NCBI RefSeq assembly: GCF_900142415.1
Contig: NZ_FRAU01000003.1
Coordinates: forward strand, 126,307-190,306
DNA length: 64,000 nucleotides
DNA from: Rhodothermus profundi
Lineage (GTDB): Bacteria > Bacteroidota > Rhodothermia > Rhodothermales > Rhodothermaceae
Direction of reading: 5' to 3'
This document shows, piece after piece, positions 52,920 through 62,099 of the stretch (position 1 is its first letter; every line of letters starts with the position of its first letter). Below the pieces are notes generated by a model. The model did no database searches. It saw only the letters and a program-made list of their open reading frames with translations, and was not told where the DNA came from. The position numbers were made by a program, and so were the translations under genes.

Positions 52920-54055
52920 TTCGGGGTGACTGCAGTTGTTTTTTCCACTACATGCCGGGCTACCTGATCGGCGATCCAGAAGCCCAGAGGCGCCAGCCGA
53001 ACGCCCTGCAGGTTGGCGATCAACGCCACGACCACCTGCTCTTCGGGCAGGAGCACCAGCACCGAACTTCCTCCTACAGCACCTCCGGTGTGCCATACAA
53101 AACGGCGTCCCCATTGCTCACCGGTCCGCCATCCCAGGCCATAGCCAGTTTCCTTGCCGTCGGCAGTGCGCTGCGACGTGAACAGGAGATGCACCGTTTC
53201 AGGCTTGAGCAGACGTCCGCTCAGGAGTCCGTTGCCAAAACGCACCAGGTCAGGTGCTGTTGACAGAAAACCTCCCCCCGCCCATTTGACGCTGTTGTCC
53301 ACGTACGGAGCATTCATCAGCAGGCTATCCCGGTACACATAGAACCGCGCGCGGTGAAAAATCAAGCTATCCACGTGCTCGGCCACGGTGTCGTGCATGC
53401 CCAGCGGATCGAATACGTAGCGACGCATGAAGGCCAGAAACGGCTCGCCGGCAGCTCCCTCAATCACTGCACTGATCAGGTTCCAGCCATAGCTGGAGTA
53501 GGCATAACGAGTGCCCGGCCGAAACAGCAGCGTGTCGTCCTTAAAAACTTCCAGCGCTTCCAGTACGGAGTTGTAGTGTTTTCGGCTGTAAAATTCTTGA
53601 TCCCGGTAATGCCGAATGCCAGCTAAATGGCCGGCCAACTGGCGGGTTGTAATTGGCCAGCGCTTCTCGGGGAAAGAAGGCACGTAGCGCTGCACCGGAG
53701 CGTCCAGATCCAGCTTCCCCTGCTCTACCAGCAATCCCAGCGCTGCGGACGTGAGCGACTTGGAAACACTGGCCACGCGCAGCTTGGTCTGGGGTAGCAT
53801 CGGAACGCGATTTTCTACATCGGCATAGCCAAAACCTTCCGCCCAGATCAACGCCCCCGAAGCGCCAATAGCCACCGAAAGGCCCGGTACGCCATAGCGG
53901 CGCATCAGCGCATCAATAGAATCCTGAATCTGAATGAGCAGGGATGCATGCGGTGGAGCAGGCGCCACGGCATACCGCAAAGCATGCTGCGCCTGAAGCT
54001 CCGGCGTCACGATCAAAAGCCCCAGCAAGAGCGCGTAAAATCCTCGGCGTTGCAT
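52916..54055 (-). CDS. Secreted serine hydrolase, class C beta-lactamase family
   Basis: A 379-residue protein with a signal peptide (ending ELQAQ) and the beta-lactamase/PBP fold: SxxK in SVSKSLTS, YSSYGW in place of YxN, and HTGG at the end of the core. Members include D-alanyl-D-alanine carboxypeptidases, esterases and true beta-lactamases; the substrate is unclear. Its tail overlaps xseA by four bases. It is divergent from the D-aminoacylase gene, with an 84-base gap, and both could process D-amino-acid-containing peptides. Confidence 0.86.
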   Translation of the reverse strand: MQRRGFYALLLGLLIVTPELQAQHALRYAVAPAPPHASLLIQIQDSIDALMRRYGVPGLSVAIGASGALIWAEGFGYADVENRVPMLPQTKLRVASVSKSLTSAALGLLVEQGKLDLDAPVQRYVPSFPEKRWPITTRQLAGHLAGIRHYRDQEFYSRKHYNSVLEALEVFKDDTLLFRPGTRYAYSSYGWNLISAVIEGAAGEPFLAFMRRYVFDPLGMHDTVAEHVDSLIFHRARFYVYRDSLLMNAPYVDNSVKWAGGGFLSTAPDLVRFGNGLLSGRLLKPETVHLLFTSQRTADGKETGYGLGWRTGEQWGRRFVWHTGGAVGGSSVLVLLPEEQVVVALIANLQGVRLAPLGFWIADQVARHVVEKTTAVTPN

Positions 54056-54139
54056 AGCACTTTTGTCTTCAGCAATTGGACTTCTATGTTCAAACTATTA
54101 AATTTTTCCTGCACGTTCTACCATCTTTTTGTCATCGCT

Positions 54140-55744
54140 ATGCGCGCATTGCTGCTGATCCTGTGTAGCTGGGCCATGGCTGGCACCGCCTGGCCCCCGC
54201 TCGATACGGTGTATACTGTCATCCTGGAGAGAGGCACCATCTACGACGGAACGGGCAGTGCTCCTTTTGTAGCCGATGTCGGACTGATCGGCGACCGCAT
54301 TGCAGCTATCGGCGATTTACAAGCCGCGCAGGCTGCGCTCCGGCTCAATGTCGAAGGCCTGGCCGTAGCGCCTGGTTTTATTGACATCCACAGCCATGCC
54401 GTGCGGGGCGGCCCGGAAACCAGTGGCATCTTTCGCCAACCACTGGCTGAAAACTACATTCGCCAGGGCGTTACCACGGTGTTTGCCGGGCAGGACGGCT
54501 CCTCTCCCCTTCCTATCGGCGAATTCCTGGCCCGGTTCGAACTCACTCCCGCAGCCATCAACCTGGGATTGTTTGTGGGACATGGGAGCGTTCGCCGTGC
54601 GGTGATGGGCAACGAAAACCGCGCGCCCACGGCTGAAGAGCTGGAGCAAATGAAGGCCCTGGTAGCCCAGGCTATGGAAGAAGGGGCCTGGGGTCTTTCC
54701 TCAGGCCTGAAGTACGTACCTGGCGCTTATGCCCGCACCGAGGAAGTCATTGCCCTGGCCCGGATAGCTGCTCGCTATGGCGGCATTTACATCACCCACA
54801 TGCGCGATGAGGGACTGCACGTGCTGGAAAGCGTAAGAGAAACTATCCGCATTGGACGCGAAGGGGGCCTGCCCGCACAGATTACCCACACCAAAGTAAT
54901 CGGTCCCCGCATGTGGGGCAAAAGCCGGGCGTTGCTTCACCTGGTTGACGAAGCCCTTGCGGCCGGGCTGGATATATCCATGGATCAATATCCTTACACG
55001 GCTTCGAGCACGGGCATCAGCGTGCTGTTTCCGGCCTGGGCATTAGAGGGAGACCGAGAAGCGCAGGTAGCCCGCCTGCAGGATCCAGACACCCGGCGTA
55101 AAATCAAGGAAGCCGTTCTTTTTAACCTGCGCGAAGACCGTGGAGGTGGCGATCCGTCTCGCGTGCAGTTGGCCTTTTGCCGATGGGACACAACGCTGAA
55201 CGGTAAAAATCTGGCCCAGGTCCTGGAAGAACAGGGACGTCCTGTAACCGTCGAGGAAGCAGCCGAACTGGTGCTGGAAATTCAAGAACGGGGCGGCTGC
55301 ATGGGCATCTTTCACGCCATGAGCGAGGAAGACGTCCAACGCATCATGCAGCATCCCCGCACCATGATCTGCTCCGACGGAGGCATTCCGGATCCTGGCG
55401 TGGGCGTCCCCCATCCCCGAAATTACGGGGCATTTGCCCGGGTACTGGCCCGTTACGTGCGCGAGCGCGGTCTGCTATCCCCCGAAGCAGCCATCCACAA
55501 AATGACCGGACTCCCTGCGTGGCGCCTGAACCTGAAAGACCGCGGCGTATTGCGCCCGGGGGCCTATGCCGACGTGGTGGTGCTTGATCTGGCGCGCGTG
55601 CAGGATCGCGCTACATTTACCCACCCGCATCAGTACGCAGAGGGCGTCGTGCACGTATTTGTGAATGGCCAGGCCGTGTTGCTCCACGGCCAACTCACCG
55701 GCGCACGCCCCGGACGAGCCCTTCGAAAAGGGCGAGATGGGTAA
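54140..55744 (+). CDS. N-acyl-D-amino-acid deacylase (D-aminoacylase), secreted
   Basis: A 534-residue amidohydrolase. The ATG at 54140 gives a signal peptide (MRALLLILCSWAMAG); the longer frame from 53948 runs inside the divergent gene and is rejected. Metal-ligand motifs are FIDIHSHAV, IYITHMRDEG, QITHTK and ICSDGGIPDPG. The C terminus has GAYADVVVLDL, typical of the superfamily. It removes acyl groups from N-acyl-D-amino acids or similar substrates and may recycle peptidoglycan-derived material. A bidirectional terminator follows. Confidence 0.9.
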   Translation: MRALLLILCSWAMAGTAWPPLDTVYTVILERGTIYDGTGSAPFVADVGLIGDRIAAIGDLQAAQAALRLNVEGLAVAPGFIDIHSHAVRGGPETSGIFRQPLAENYIRQGVTTVFAGQDGSSPLPIGEFLARFELTPAAINLGLFVGHGSVRRAVMGNENRAPTAEELEQMKALVAQAMEEGAWGLSSGLKYVPGAYARTEEVIALARIAARYGGIYITHMRDEGLHVLESVRETIRIGREGGLPAQITHTKVIGPRMWGKSRALLHLVDEALAAGLDISMDQYPYTASSTGISVLFPAWALEGDREAQVARLQDPDTRRKIKEAVLFNLREDRGGGDPSRVQLAFCRWDTTLNGKNLAQVLEEQGRPVTVEEAAELVLEIQERGGCMGIFHAMSEEDVQRIMQHPRTMICSDGGIPDPGVGVPHPRNYGAFARVLARYVRERGLLSPEAAIHKMTGLPAWRLNLKDRGVLRPGAYADVVVLDLARVQDRATFTHPHQYAEGVVHVFVNGQAVLLHGQLTGARPGRALRKGRDG

Positions 55745-55772
55745 AGCGCGCCCCTGTTTTCTTTCCCAAAAC

Positions 55773-55819
55773 AAAAGGCGACGGGTCGTAGCACATAGCT
55801 GCAGCCCGCCGCCTTTTCT
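55773..55819. terminator. Bidirectional terminator after the D-aminoacylase gene
   Basis: AAAAGGCGACGGG (55773-55785) pairs with CCCGCCGCCTTTT (55805-55817), with one mismatch, around a 19-base loop. A-tract and T-tract flanks allow it to end both the aminoacylase and the converging small lipoprotein transcripts. Confidence 0.88.
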
Positions 55820-55847
55820 GCCTTCAGCGACCGCGTCTCTGGAGGCA

Positions 55848-56045
55848 TTACATTTCTTCAGCAGCCGCCGTGTCCGGCGCTACCATAGTGGTGTCCTGCT
55901 GCAGCGTGTCGGCAGCAGGCGCCTCCTGTTGTTCCATGGCGGGCTGCTCGGCCTGCTCCGCCTGTTCGGCTGCGCGCTGTCCACAGGCACTCAATACCCC
56001 CGCCGTCAGGAACGCGGCAAAAAGAAGGCTCAACAAACGTCGCAT
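55848..56045 (-). CDS. Small lipoprotein
   Basis: A 65-residue protein with a lipoprotein signal (lipobox AGVLSAC) and a short Ala/Gln/Glu/Pro-rich acidic mature part (AEQAEQAEQPAMEQQ). Small acidic lipoproteins of this type are common in this phylum and usually uncharacterised. It has its own terminator downstream on the minus strand and no operon partner. Confidence 0.6.
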   Translation of the reverse strand: MRRLLSLLFAAFLTAGVLSACGQRAAEQAEQAEQPAMEQQEAPAADTLQQDTTMVAPDTAAAEEM

Positions 56046-56158
56046 AGCTGTGGGGTGTTGGTTGGTGGGTGAGGCTTGATGGCAGCATAATATAAAACTT
56101 CTGCTATCAAAAAAAGACCAGCATTACATTTTTTATAAACAATAGGCAGATATGTATT

Positions 56159-56851
56159 ATGTCAGTCCCCATTTTGATCTCCTGGAGCGGCGGCAAAGAT
56201 AGCGCCCTGGCACTTTACCGCATCCTCCAAAATCACTGCTGGCGCGTGGCTGGTTTCCTGTGCACGATCAGCCAGCCCTACAACCGCATTACCATGCACG
56301 GCGTGCGGCGCGCGCTGCTCGAGCAGCAGATTGCCGCCATGAGTCTGGCTCCCATGATTCCTATTTTGCTGCCTCCTGATGCCTCAAATGAAATCTACGA
56401 AGCAGCCTGGGCAGAAGCCCTCCGTCCTTTTATTGCCCAGGGCATTCGTCACGTAGCCTTTGGCGACATCTTTCTGGAAGACATCCGCGCCTATCGGGAA
56501 CAGCAACTGAAAAAGCTGGGATTGACGCCGGTTTTTCCCATCTGGACCGGCAGCCGCCGACGCACGGACAGCCTGGCCCTGCTCGATACCTTCTGGCGGG
56601 TGGGCTTCCGCACGCGCATCGTATGCGTTGATGGTCGCCAGCTCGCTCCCACATGGGCTGGCCGCGAACTGACGCCAGAAGCTCTGCAGGAACTTCCAGA
56701 AACTGTCGATCCTTGCGGCGAAAATGGAGAGTTCCACACGTTCGTCTTTGACGGTCCGGTATTTCAACACCCTGTCCGCCATCGACTCGGCCGGCGCGTC
56801 ACCCGCCGCGGATTCCACTTTCGGGACTTGTTTCCTTACACAACTCCGTGA
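56159..56851 (+). CDS. Dph6-like ATP-binding PP-loop protein
   Basis: A 230-residue PP-loop protein with the ATP-binding motif SGGKDS at 10-15 and the C-terminal CGENGEFHTFVFDGPVF. The bacterial homologues of diphthine-ammonia ligase share this layout, but bacteria do not make diphthamide, so the substrate must differ; a related branch acts in B12 or other amidation chemistry. The gene stands alone with an upstream AT-rich leader. Confidence 0.85.
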   Translation: MSVPILISWSGGKDSALALYRILQNHCWRVAGFLCTISQPYNRITMHGVRRALLEQQIAAMSLAPMIPILLPPDASNEIYEAAWAEALRPFIAQGIRHVAFGDIFLEDIRAYREQQLKKLGLTPVFPIWTGSRRRTDSLALLDTFWRVGFRTRIVCVDGRQLAPTWAGRELTPEALQELPETVDPCGENGEFHTFVFDGPVFQHPVRHRLGRRVTRRGFHFRDLFPYTTP

Positions 56852-57009
56852 AATATCGTTAGGTGTTGACAGTAAGAGGTAATACCCTGGGTAAACTTAT
56901 TAGTGCGGGCGACACCAACACTGGCGAGGTACCGGGTCCGGTGGCCGTGATGCACTGCCGGCTGGCGCTTTTCGCCCTGTGCCCGTATATTCCCGCGCAG
57001 TAGTGGAAA

Positions 57010-57453
57010 ATGCCTGCGACCATGGAAACAACAATTCAGGATCGGACCCGGGAAGCCCGCACGTTGCTGGCTACAGCCCTACAGGAGCTCCAGCAGGCCC
57101 GTCAGGCCCTCGAAGCACAGCCTCCTGACTACCGAAGCGCACTCGACCACACCTTGCAGGCGCTCAGCGCAGCCTTCCGGGGCTTTTTGACCTGGCACGA
57201 CGTGCCTGTTCCTGAAGACGCTTCGCTGCATCTCATGGCGCGCCCCTGCATGGATCTGGCCAGCAGCCTACGTCTTTACTTTGATCTACTGCTTCCGCTG
57301 GAAGCCGCGGCCCCTGCGCTACGCCAGAAGGAGACATTTTCAGTAACCGAGCGCGAACGCATTCGGAATGCTTATTTCACCGCCCGCAACGCCATCATGA
57401 CCGTGCTCGGTGAACTGCCCGCCGCGCTTCACCCTTCGCCGACGTCTTCCTGA
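57010..57453 (+). CDS. Helical protein, possibly HEPN-like
   Basis: A 147-residue, strongly helical protein I do not firmly recognise. A central segment (AAFRGFLTWHDVPVPEDASLH) followed by a helix with FTARNAIMTVLGEL resembles HEPN-type nucleotidyltransferase partner proteins, but the R-x4-H ribonuclease motif is absent. It is four bases from the convergent hemN end. The first ATG at 57010 is chosen; 57022 is an alternative. It could be a degenerate HEPN partner or an unrelated four-helix protein. Confidence 0.5.
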   Translation: MPATMETTIQDRTREARTLLATALQELQQARQALEAQPPDYRSALDHTLQALSAAFRGFLTWHDVPVPEDASLHLMARPCMDLASSLRLYFDLLLPLEAAAPALRQKETFSVTERERIRNAYFTARNAIMTVLGELPAALHPSPTSS

Positions 57454-57456
57454 CGG

Positions 57457-58833
57457 CTATACCGTCTGAGAGTAGAGCGGACGGTCAGCGGTTGTAGACA
57501 GGTAGGCATCGAACGCCATGGCCACGTTGCGCACAAAGAAGCGGCCCGTTTCGGTAACGGAAATGCTCTGGGTGGTGCATGCGACCAGTCCATCGTCCTC
57601 CATTTCCCGTAGTTGCGCCAGCGCATCGGCGAAATGTCTTTCGAAGTCAATGCCAAAGCGTTGCTCCACTTCAGGAATGCTCAGTCGGAAATGACACATC
57701 AGGGACATGATAACATATCGTCGAAGCTGGTCCTCAGGAGTCAAGACATATCCCTTTCCGACGGGGACCTGCCCGTTGTCCAGCGCGGCATAATATTCAG
57801 AAAGCTTAAGAACATTTTGCACGTAGGCGTGGCGCAGTTGACTGATGGCCGAGATGCCGAAAGCGTACAGCTCCGTGCCGCCATGGGTGGAATAGCCCTG
57901 AAAGTTGCGCTGCAACGTGCCTTCATCCAGGGCCCGGCTGAGAGGATCATCGGGCCGCGCAAAGTGATCCATACCGATGTACCGGTAACCGCCTTCCGTG
58001 GTGAGCAGTTCGACAGCTCGAAGAAAGAGCTGTAGCTTTTCAGCCGGACGGGGTAGCCATTCCTCACGGATGAGCCGCTGGTGTTTCTTCTTCCAGGGCA
58101 CGTGCGCATAGCTAAACAGGGAGATGCGGTCGGGCCCCAGCGCAATAACCTGCCGGATTGTCCGCTCAAATTGCGTCAGATGTTGATAGGGCAGGCCGTA
58201 TATCAGGTCATAGCTAATACTTTCAAAGCCCAGCTCCCGCGCCCACCGGGTAACCGTGGCTACCTGCTCATAGGGTTGCACGCGGTTAATGGCCTGCTGG
58301 ACAGCAGGATCCAGGTCCTGCACCCCAAAGCTAATGCGGTTAAAGCCAGCCTCTCGGGCTGCTTCCAGATGGGCGCGGGTAAGACGGCGCGGATCCGCTT
58401 CGATGCCTATTTCGGCGTCGGGTGCAAAATCGAAGTGCTGCCGGAGCGCCTTCATCAGGGCCACGATCTGATCGGGCGACAGATAGGTTGGCGTTCCGCC
58501 TCCCCAGTGAAGCTGCACAACTGGACGCCCTGGAGCCACCCACTGGCTAACCAGCGCAATCTCCCGCGTAAGATAGTCCAGATAGCGGGCAATCTTCTCG
58601 GGCCGGTGCGTCACGATCATGTGGCAGCCGCAGTAGTAGCAGAGCGTGTGGCAGAACGGCAGGTGCACGTAAAGCGAAAGAGGCTCCGGGTCAGGTCGTT
58701 GATTGTCGGCCTGCAACAGCGCGACAACCTGTTTCGGGGAGAAGCCAGCGCGAAAGTGAGGCGCAGGTGGATAGCTCGTATAGCGAGGACCCGGGCGGTT
58801 ATACTTCTGGACAAGTTCAGCAGGTATCTGCAT
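57457..58833 (-). CDS. hemN: Oxygen-independent coproporphyrinogen III oxidase
   Basis: A 458-residue radical SAM enzyme. The N terminus has YNRPGPRYTSYP. The cluster-binding motif is CHTLCYYCGC, with Cys61, Cys65 and Cys68, followed by HWGGGTPT and, near the C terminus, the HemN-specific domain. It decarboxylates coproporphyrinogen III to protoporphyrinogen IX in anaerobic haem synthesis. A gap of 215 bases separates it from the next gene. The length and the presence of YTSYP separate HemN from HemW. Confidence 0.93.
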   Translation of the reverse strand: MQIPAELVQKYNRPGPRYTSYPPAPHFRAGFSPKQVVALLQADNQRPDPEPLSLYVHLPFCHTLCYYCGCHMIVTHRPEKIARYLDYLTREIALVSQWVAPGRPVVQLHWGGGTPTYLSPDQIVALMKALRQHFDFAPDAEIGIEADPRRLTRAHLEAAREAGFNRISFGVQDLDPAVQQAINRVQPYEQVATVTRWARELGFESISYDLIYGLPYQHLTQFERTIRQVIALGPDRISLFSYAHVPWKKKHQRLIREEWLPRPAEKLQLFLRAVELLTTEGGYRYIGMDHFARPDDPLSRALDEGTLQRNFQGYSTHGGTELYAFGISAISQLRHAYVQNVLKLSEYYAALDNGQVPVGKGYVLTPEDQLRRYVIMSLMCHFRLSIPEVEQRFGIDFERHFADALAQLREMEDDGLVACTTQSISVTETGRFFVRNVAMAFDAYLSTTADRPLYSQTV

Positions 58834-58971
58834 GATATTTATTTCAAAATCCTCTTTTATCTCGGAAACGTTCCCTCCACCTTCAGGTGCCCATCTTGCT
58901 TGAAATTCATCAGGGTGCCAGCGTTCAGGAATGTTGTGGTAAGGGTGCTGCGCGCAGCGCCAGAAACCGCA

Positions 58972-58996
58972 AAGGCGCTGGTGAACAGCGCCTTTG
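58972..58996 (-). terminator. Hairpin downstream of the glycosyltransferase gene
   Basis: AAAGGCGCTG (58972-58981) pairs perfectly with CAGCGCCTTT (58987-58996) around a five-base loop. It lies 53 bases past the glycosyltransferase stop on the minus strand. The following T-run is poor, so termination would be weak; it may also block antisense read-through toward hemN. Confidence 0.5.
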
Positions 58997-59048
58997 ACAG
59001 ATGCAGCAATCGGCTACTGCTTCCGGCCGAGACGCGTGCGCTGCTGCG

Positions 59049-61376
59049 CTACACTTCTACCGAGCCGGCGGGAATTGCTGGCTGAAGCGACCGGGCTGTT
59101 TTAGGCTCCACGCCTTTCTGTTGCAGCGGCAGATACGCTTCGGCCAGCTTCATTTCCAGCAGAGACAGCAAGAAAGCCAGCGTGGACTCAGCGCCCTGAT
59201 TTTCGTTCACGCCATTGGGTTGCAACCCGTCGTAGCACCCACCTGTGGAGGGGTCATACAGCGGCAAGCCAAGCTGGTTGCGCCCCAGGAACCAGTCGAA
59301 AGCGCGTTGCGCCTCTCGATACCAGAAGGCATCGTTGGTGATGCGGTACGCCTCTAAGCAGGCAGAAACGGTAGCGTTGGCTTCTATGGGCTGCTGATCG
59401 AAGTACGGACGTTGCTGCCCCTGGACGTAAAAGCCGTCGTTTCCAATAGGAGCAAAATAGCCTTGTTCATCCAGTTGCACGTGCACCAGCCACCGCAGCG
59501 CCTCCAGGCCGGCCTCTACCCATTCGGAGCGGTCGGTCCATTTACCAGCCATCATGAGCGCCTGGGGAAGGCGAGCATTGGCATAGGTCAGGCGATCTTC
59601 GAACCAGCGCCAGTCATCGCGTCGATGTTTCTGGTAGAGCTTGAAGAGTCGGTCGGCCAGTTTTTTTCGCGCCTGCTGGGCGGTACGATCCCCATAGAAA
59701 CGCCGTAGATATTCCTGAATCCCCAGAATGGTAAAGGCCCAGGCGCGTGGATTGGCAAAGCGCAGCGCAGCGGGCAGCGCCTCTTCAAACAGCCGACCGG
59801 CTAGTTTCCAGAGGCCGGTCCGTCGAGATCGACCGACGACATAGCCCAGCCCCCAGAGTGCCCGAGCGTGGCTGTCTTCGGAGCCCACCGCTTCGAGCCA
59901 ATTGCGATTATAATCCAGAAAGTTGCGGAAACGCCCCGTTTCTGGATTAAATGCATGCCACAGGAAGGCCAGGTAGCGAGTGGCCAGCTCGGGTGCTTCG
60001 GTCGCGGTCTTGCCGCCCAGTTCCTCTACCAGGACGGCTACAATGAGGGCGCGGGCGTTGTCGTCGGTCGTATAGCCTTCGTTATAGTTGGGAACAGAAT
60101 AGGTAGCGTGTTGCAGAATTCCCGTATCGTCAGTCAGTCGCTTCAGATGGTCTAATTTGAGCATGGGGAGGTCCCCGGGTCGCTGGTTCAGGGCCGGGAT
60201 AGCCACGCGCGTGCGCGTCGTGCCGGTGGCCCGGGCTCGCTTAAAGCTTTCCAGGTAGCGCTGCGCCACGACTGGCCAGATCATCTGGCGGCCATACAGG
60301 TAGGCACGCTTTCGAATGGCGTGGCGTTCGGCCTCGTTGTCCAGCAGCCGGTTGATCGCCTTCGCGATAGCGTCTGCGTCCCGGAATGGTACCAGAATAC
60401 CGCGCCCATCCGCAAGTAGCTCTTCTGCGTGCCAGTAGGGCGTTGAAATGACCGCTTTGCCGCAACCTACGGTATAGGCCAGCGTGCCCGAGGTAATCTG
60501 CTCGCGGTTCAGGTAGGGTGTCAGGTAAATGTCTGCCGCCCCGATGAATTCGACCAGCTCCTCTAAACTGACAAATCGATTGTGAAAGATCACATGCTCC
60601 TCAATGCCCAGCTCCCGCACGCGACGTTGTAGAAAGAGCCGATAGCTCTCGCCCTCTACCTGGCGTACGTGGGGATGAGTAGCGCCCAGTACGATGTAAA
60701 CGACGTGGGGATGCCGTTCCAGTACAGCCGGCAGAGCTTCGATGACATACTCAATACCTTTGTTACGGGAAAGAAGTCCAAATGTTAGCAATACGATTTT
60801 GCCTTCAACCCCGAAGCGATCCTTGTAAAAGTTGGGGTCCACAAACGGCACATCCGGAATGCCATGGGGGATCAAATCAATTTTGCTTTCCGGCACCCCA
60901 TAGATTGATTGAAGAAACTCTTTTCCACGCTGCGTCATGACCACCACGCGGTCCGAGAGCGCCGCGAGTTCTTCCAGCACGGCCCGTTGCTCCGCATCGG
61001 GTTCCCGCAGAATAGTATGCAGCGTGGTGACAACCGGCATGCGCAGCTCGCGCACCAGCGTCAGCACATGGCTGCCGGCTGGTCCCCCGAAAATGCCATA
61101 TTCATGCTGTAAGCAGACAACGTCTACGTCGTTGATGTTGAGAAACTCGGCAGCGCGCCGATAGGCAGTCAGATCCTCTTCTGGAATTTCAAACCGAACC
61201 CGTGGGGGGTAAGCATATCCGTCGGTGCGGTCATTAATCGGCACCGCAAAACAGGTAAGCTCAGAAGCAGCCGCCGCTACGGCCTCGCACAGATCCGTCG
61301 TAAAGGTAGCAATGCCGCACTGACGCGGCAGATAATTGCCGACGAAGGCAACGCGCCGTATGCGAGCACCCTCCAT
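59049..61376 (-). CDS. Glycosyltransferase family 4 fused to an alpha/alpha-barrel-like domain
   Basis: A 775-residue protein. Residues about 5-385 form a GT-B glycosyltransferase (FVGNYLPRQCGIATFT at the N terminus, FGLLSRNKGIEYVIEALP, and a donor-binding segment ending AVISTPYWHAEELLA). Residues about 400-765 are helical with repeated aromatic motifs (ATYSVPNYNEGYTTDDNARA, WRWFEDRLTYANARLPQALM and NQGAESTLAFLLSLLEM), as in alpha/alpha-toroid glycosidases. It may synthesise and trim or sense the same glycan; the domain pair is known in some bacteria, but its reaction is uncertain. Upstream is the OsmC terminator. Confidence 0.83.
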   Translation of the reverse strand: MEGARIRRVAFVGNYLPRQCGIATFTTDLCEAVAAAASELTCFAVPINDRTDGYAYPPRVRFEIPEEDLTAYRRAAEFLNINDVDVVCLQHEYGIFGGPAGSHVLTLVRELRMPVVTTLHTILREPDAEQRAVLEELAALSDRVVVMTQRGKEFLQSIYGVPESKIDLIPHGIPDVPFVDPNFYKDRFGVEGKIVLLTFGLLSRNKGIEYVIEALPAVLERHPHVVYIVLGATHPHVRQVEGESYRLFLQRRVRELGIEEHVIFHNRFVSLEELVEFIGAADIYLTPYLNREQITSGTLAYTVGCGKAVISTPYWHAEELLADGRGILVPFRDADAIAKAINRLLDNEAERHAIRKRAYLYGRQMIWPVVAQRYLESFKRARATGTTRTRVAIPALNQRPGDLPMLKLDHLKRLTDDTGILQHATYSVPNYNEGYTTDDNARALIVAVLVEELGGKTATEAPELATRYLAFLWHAFNPETGRFRNFLDYNRNWLEAVGSEDSHARALWGLGYVVGRSRRTGLWKLAGRLFEEALPAALRFANPRAWAFTILGIQEYLRRFYGDRTAQQARKKLADRLFKLYQKHRRDDWRWFEDRLTYANARLPQALMMAGKWTDRSEWVEAGLEALRWLVHVQLDEQGYFAPIGNDGFYVQGQQRPYFDQQPIEANATVSACLEAYRITNDAFWYREAQRAFDWFLGRNQLGLPLYDPSTGGCYDGLQPNGVNENQGAESTLAFLLSLLEMKLAEAYLPLQQKGVEPKTARSLQPAIPAGSVEV

Positions 61377-61455
61377 AGAAACCGGATCCGGATGGTTGAT
61401 AGGACCCAGCGGTACGTTTGAAGAACTGATCGCCCGCTCTGCATAAACGTTCCTG

Positions 61456-61497
61456 AAAAAATGGCAAAACGGCCGACGTTAAGCCGGCCGTTGCCAT
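61456..61497 (-). terminator. Rho-independent terminator after the OsmC gene
   Basis: On the minus strand a stem made of AACGGCCG (61468-61475) with CGGCCGTT (61485-61492), extended by ATGGC/GCCAT, ends in TTTTTT (plus-strand AAAAAA at 61456-61461). It closes the OsmC transcript before the glycosyltransferase gene. Confidence 0.88.
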
Positions 61498-61518
61498 ATT
61501 GTAACGTTGTGGTGTTCC

Positions 61519-61941
61519 TCAAACAAGGCGGGCATGCAATTCAATGACCGGCACCGATGCCAGCGCCTTTGAAATGGGGCAGCCCTCCTTGGCCGCTTCT
61601 GCGTGCTCCAGGAAGGTCTGCTCATCCAGCCCTGGTGCTTCCACTTCCGTATGCAGCTCCACCTTGCTGACTCGCGGCCCGTCTCCCGTCATTTCCAGAT
61701 GCACACGCGCTTCTGTCTGCACACGGCGTGGCGTGTGGCCAGCCTGATCCAGCCGATGGGCCAGGGCCATCGAAAAGCAGCCCGCATGCGCCGCTGCAAG
61801 CAGTTCTTCTGGATTGGTGCCTTCCCCTTCTTCAAAGCGCGAAACAAATGTGTAGGCTCCTTCGAACGGACCAAAAGCGATGCTTCCCTTTCCTTCGCGC
61901 AGATTGCCGTTCCAGACGGCCTGTGCTTTACGTACCGGCAT
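61519..61941 (-). CDS. OsmC/Ohr family protein
   Basis: A 140-residue protein from the ATG at 61941; longer upstream frame is unconserved. It has the two family cysteines, one in AHAGCFSMAL and one in AAKEGCPISKAL. OsmC proteins reduce organic hydroperoxides and are often induced by osmotic or oxidative stress. The mature length (about 140) and the first Cys in an Ala-rich helix fit OsmC rather than Ohr. Terminator downstream. Confidence 0.92.
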   Translation of the reverse strand: MPVRKAQAVWNGNLREGKGSIAFGPFEGAYTFVSRFEEGEGTNPEELLAAAHAGCFSMALAHRLDQAGHTPRRVQTEARVHLEMTGDGPRVSKVELHTEVEAPGLDEQTFLEHAEAAKEGCPISKALASVPVIELHARLV

Positions 61942-62099
61942 AGGACAGACAGGTTTTGGTGATTGGCAGCAGATACAAATTGTAAGATAAGTCCTTTTTT
62001 CAGAGAAAAGGCAAAGCGTACGTGCAAATGTTATATTAAGGCCAGCAACCTTCCTCCCTTTGGAGAAGGGACGGGTCTTTCCCTGATAGCTCTGAGGTG

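Noticed and set aside
58081-59085. Plus-strand open frame of 334 codons inside hemN
   Set aside because: It is antisense to the radical SAM motifs and has no recognisable product.
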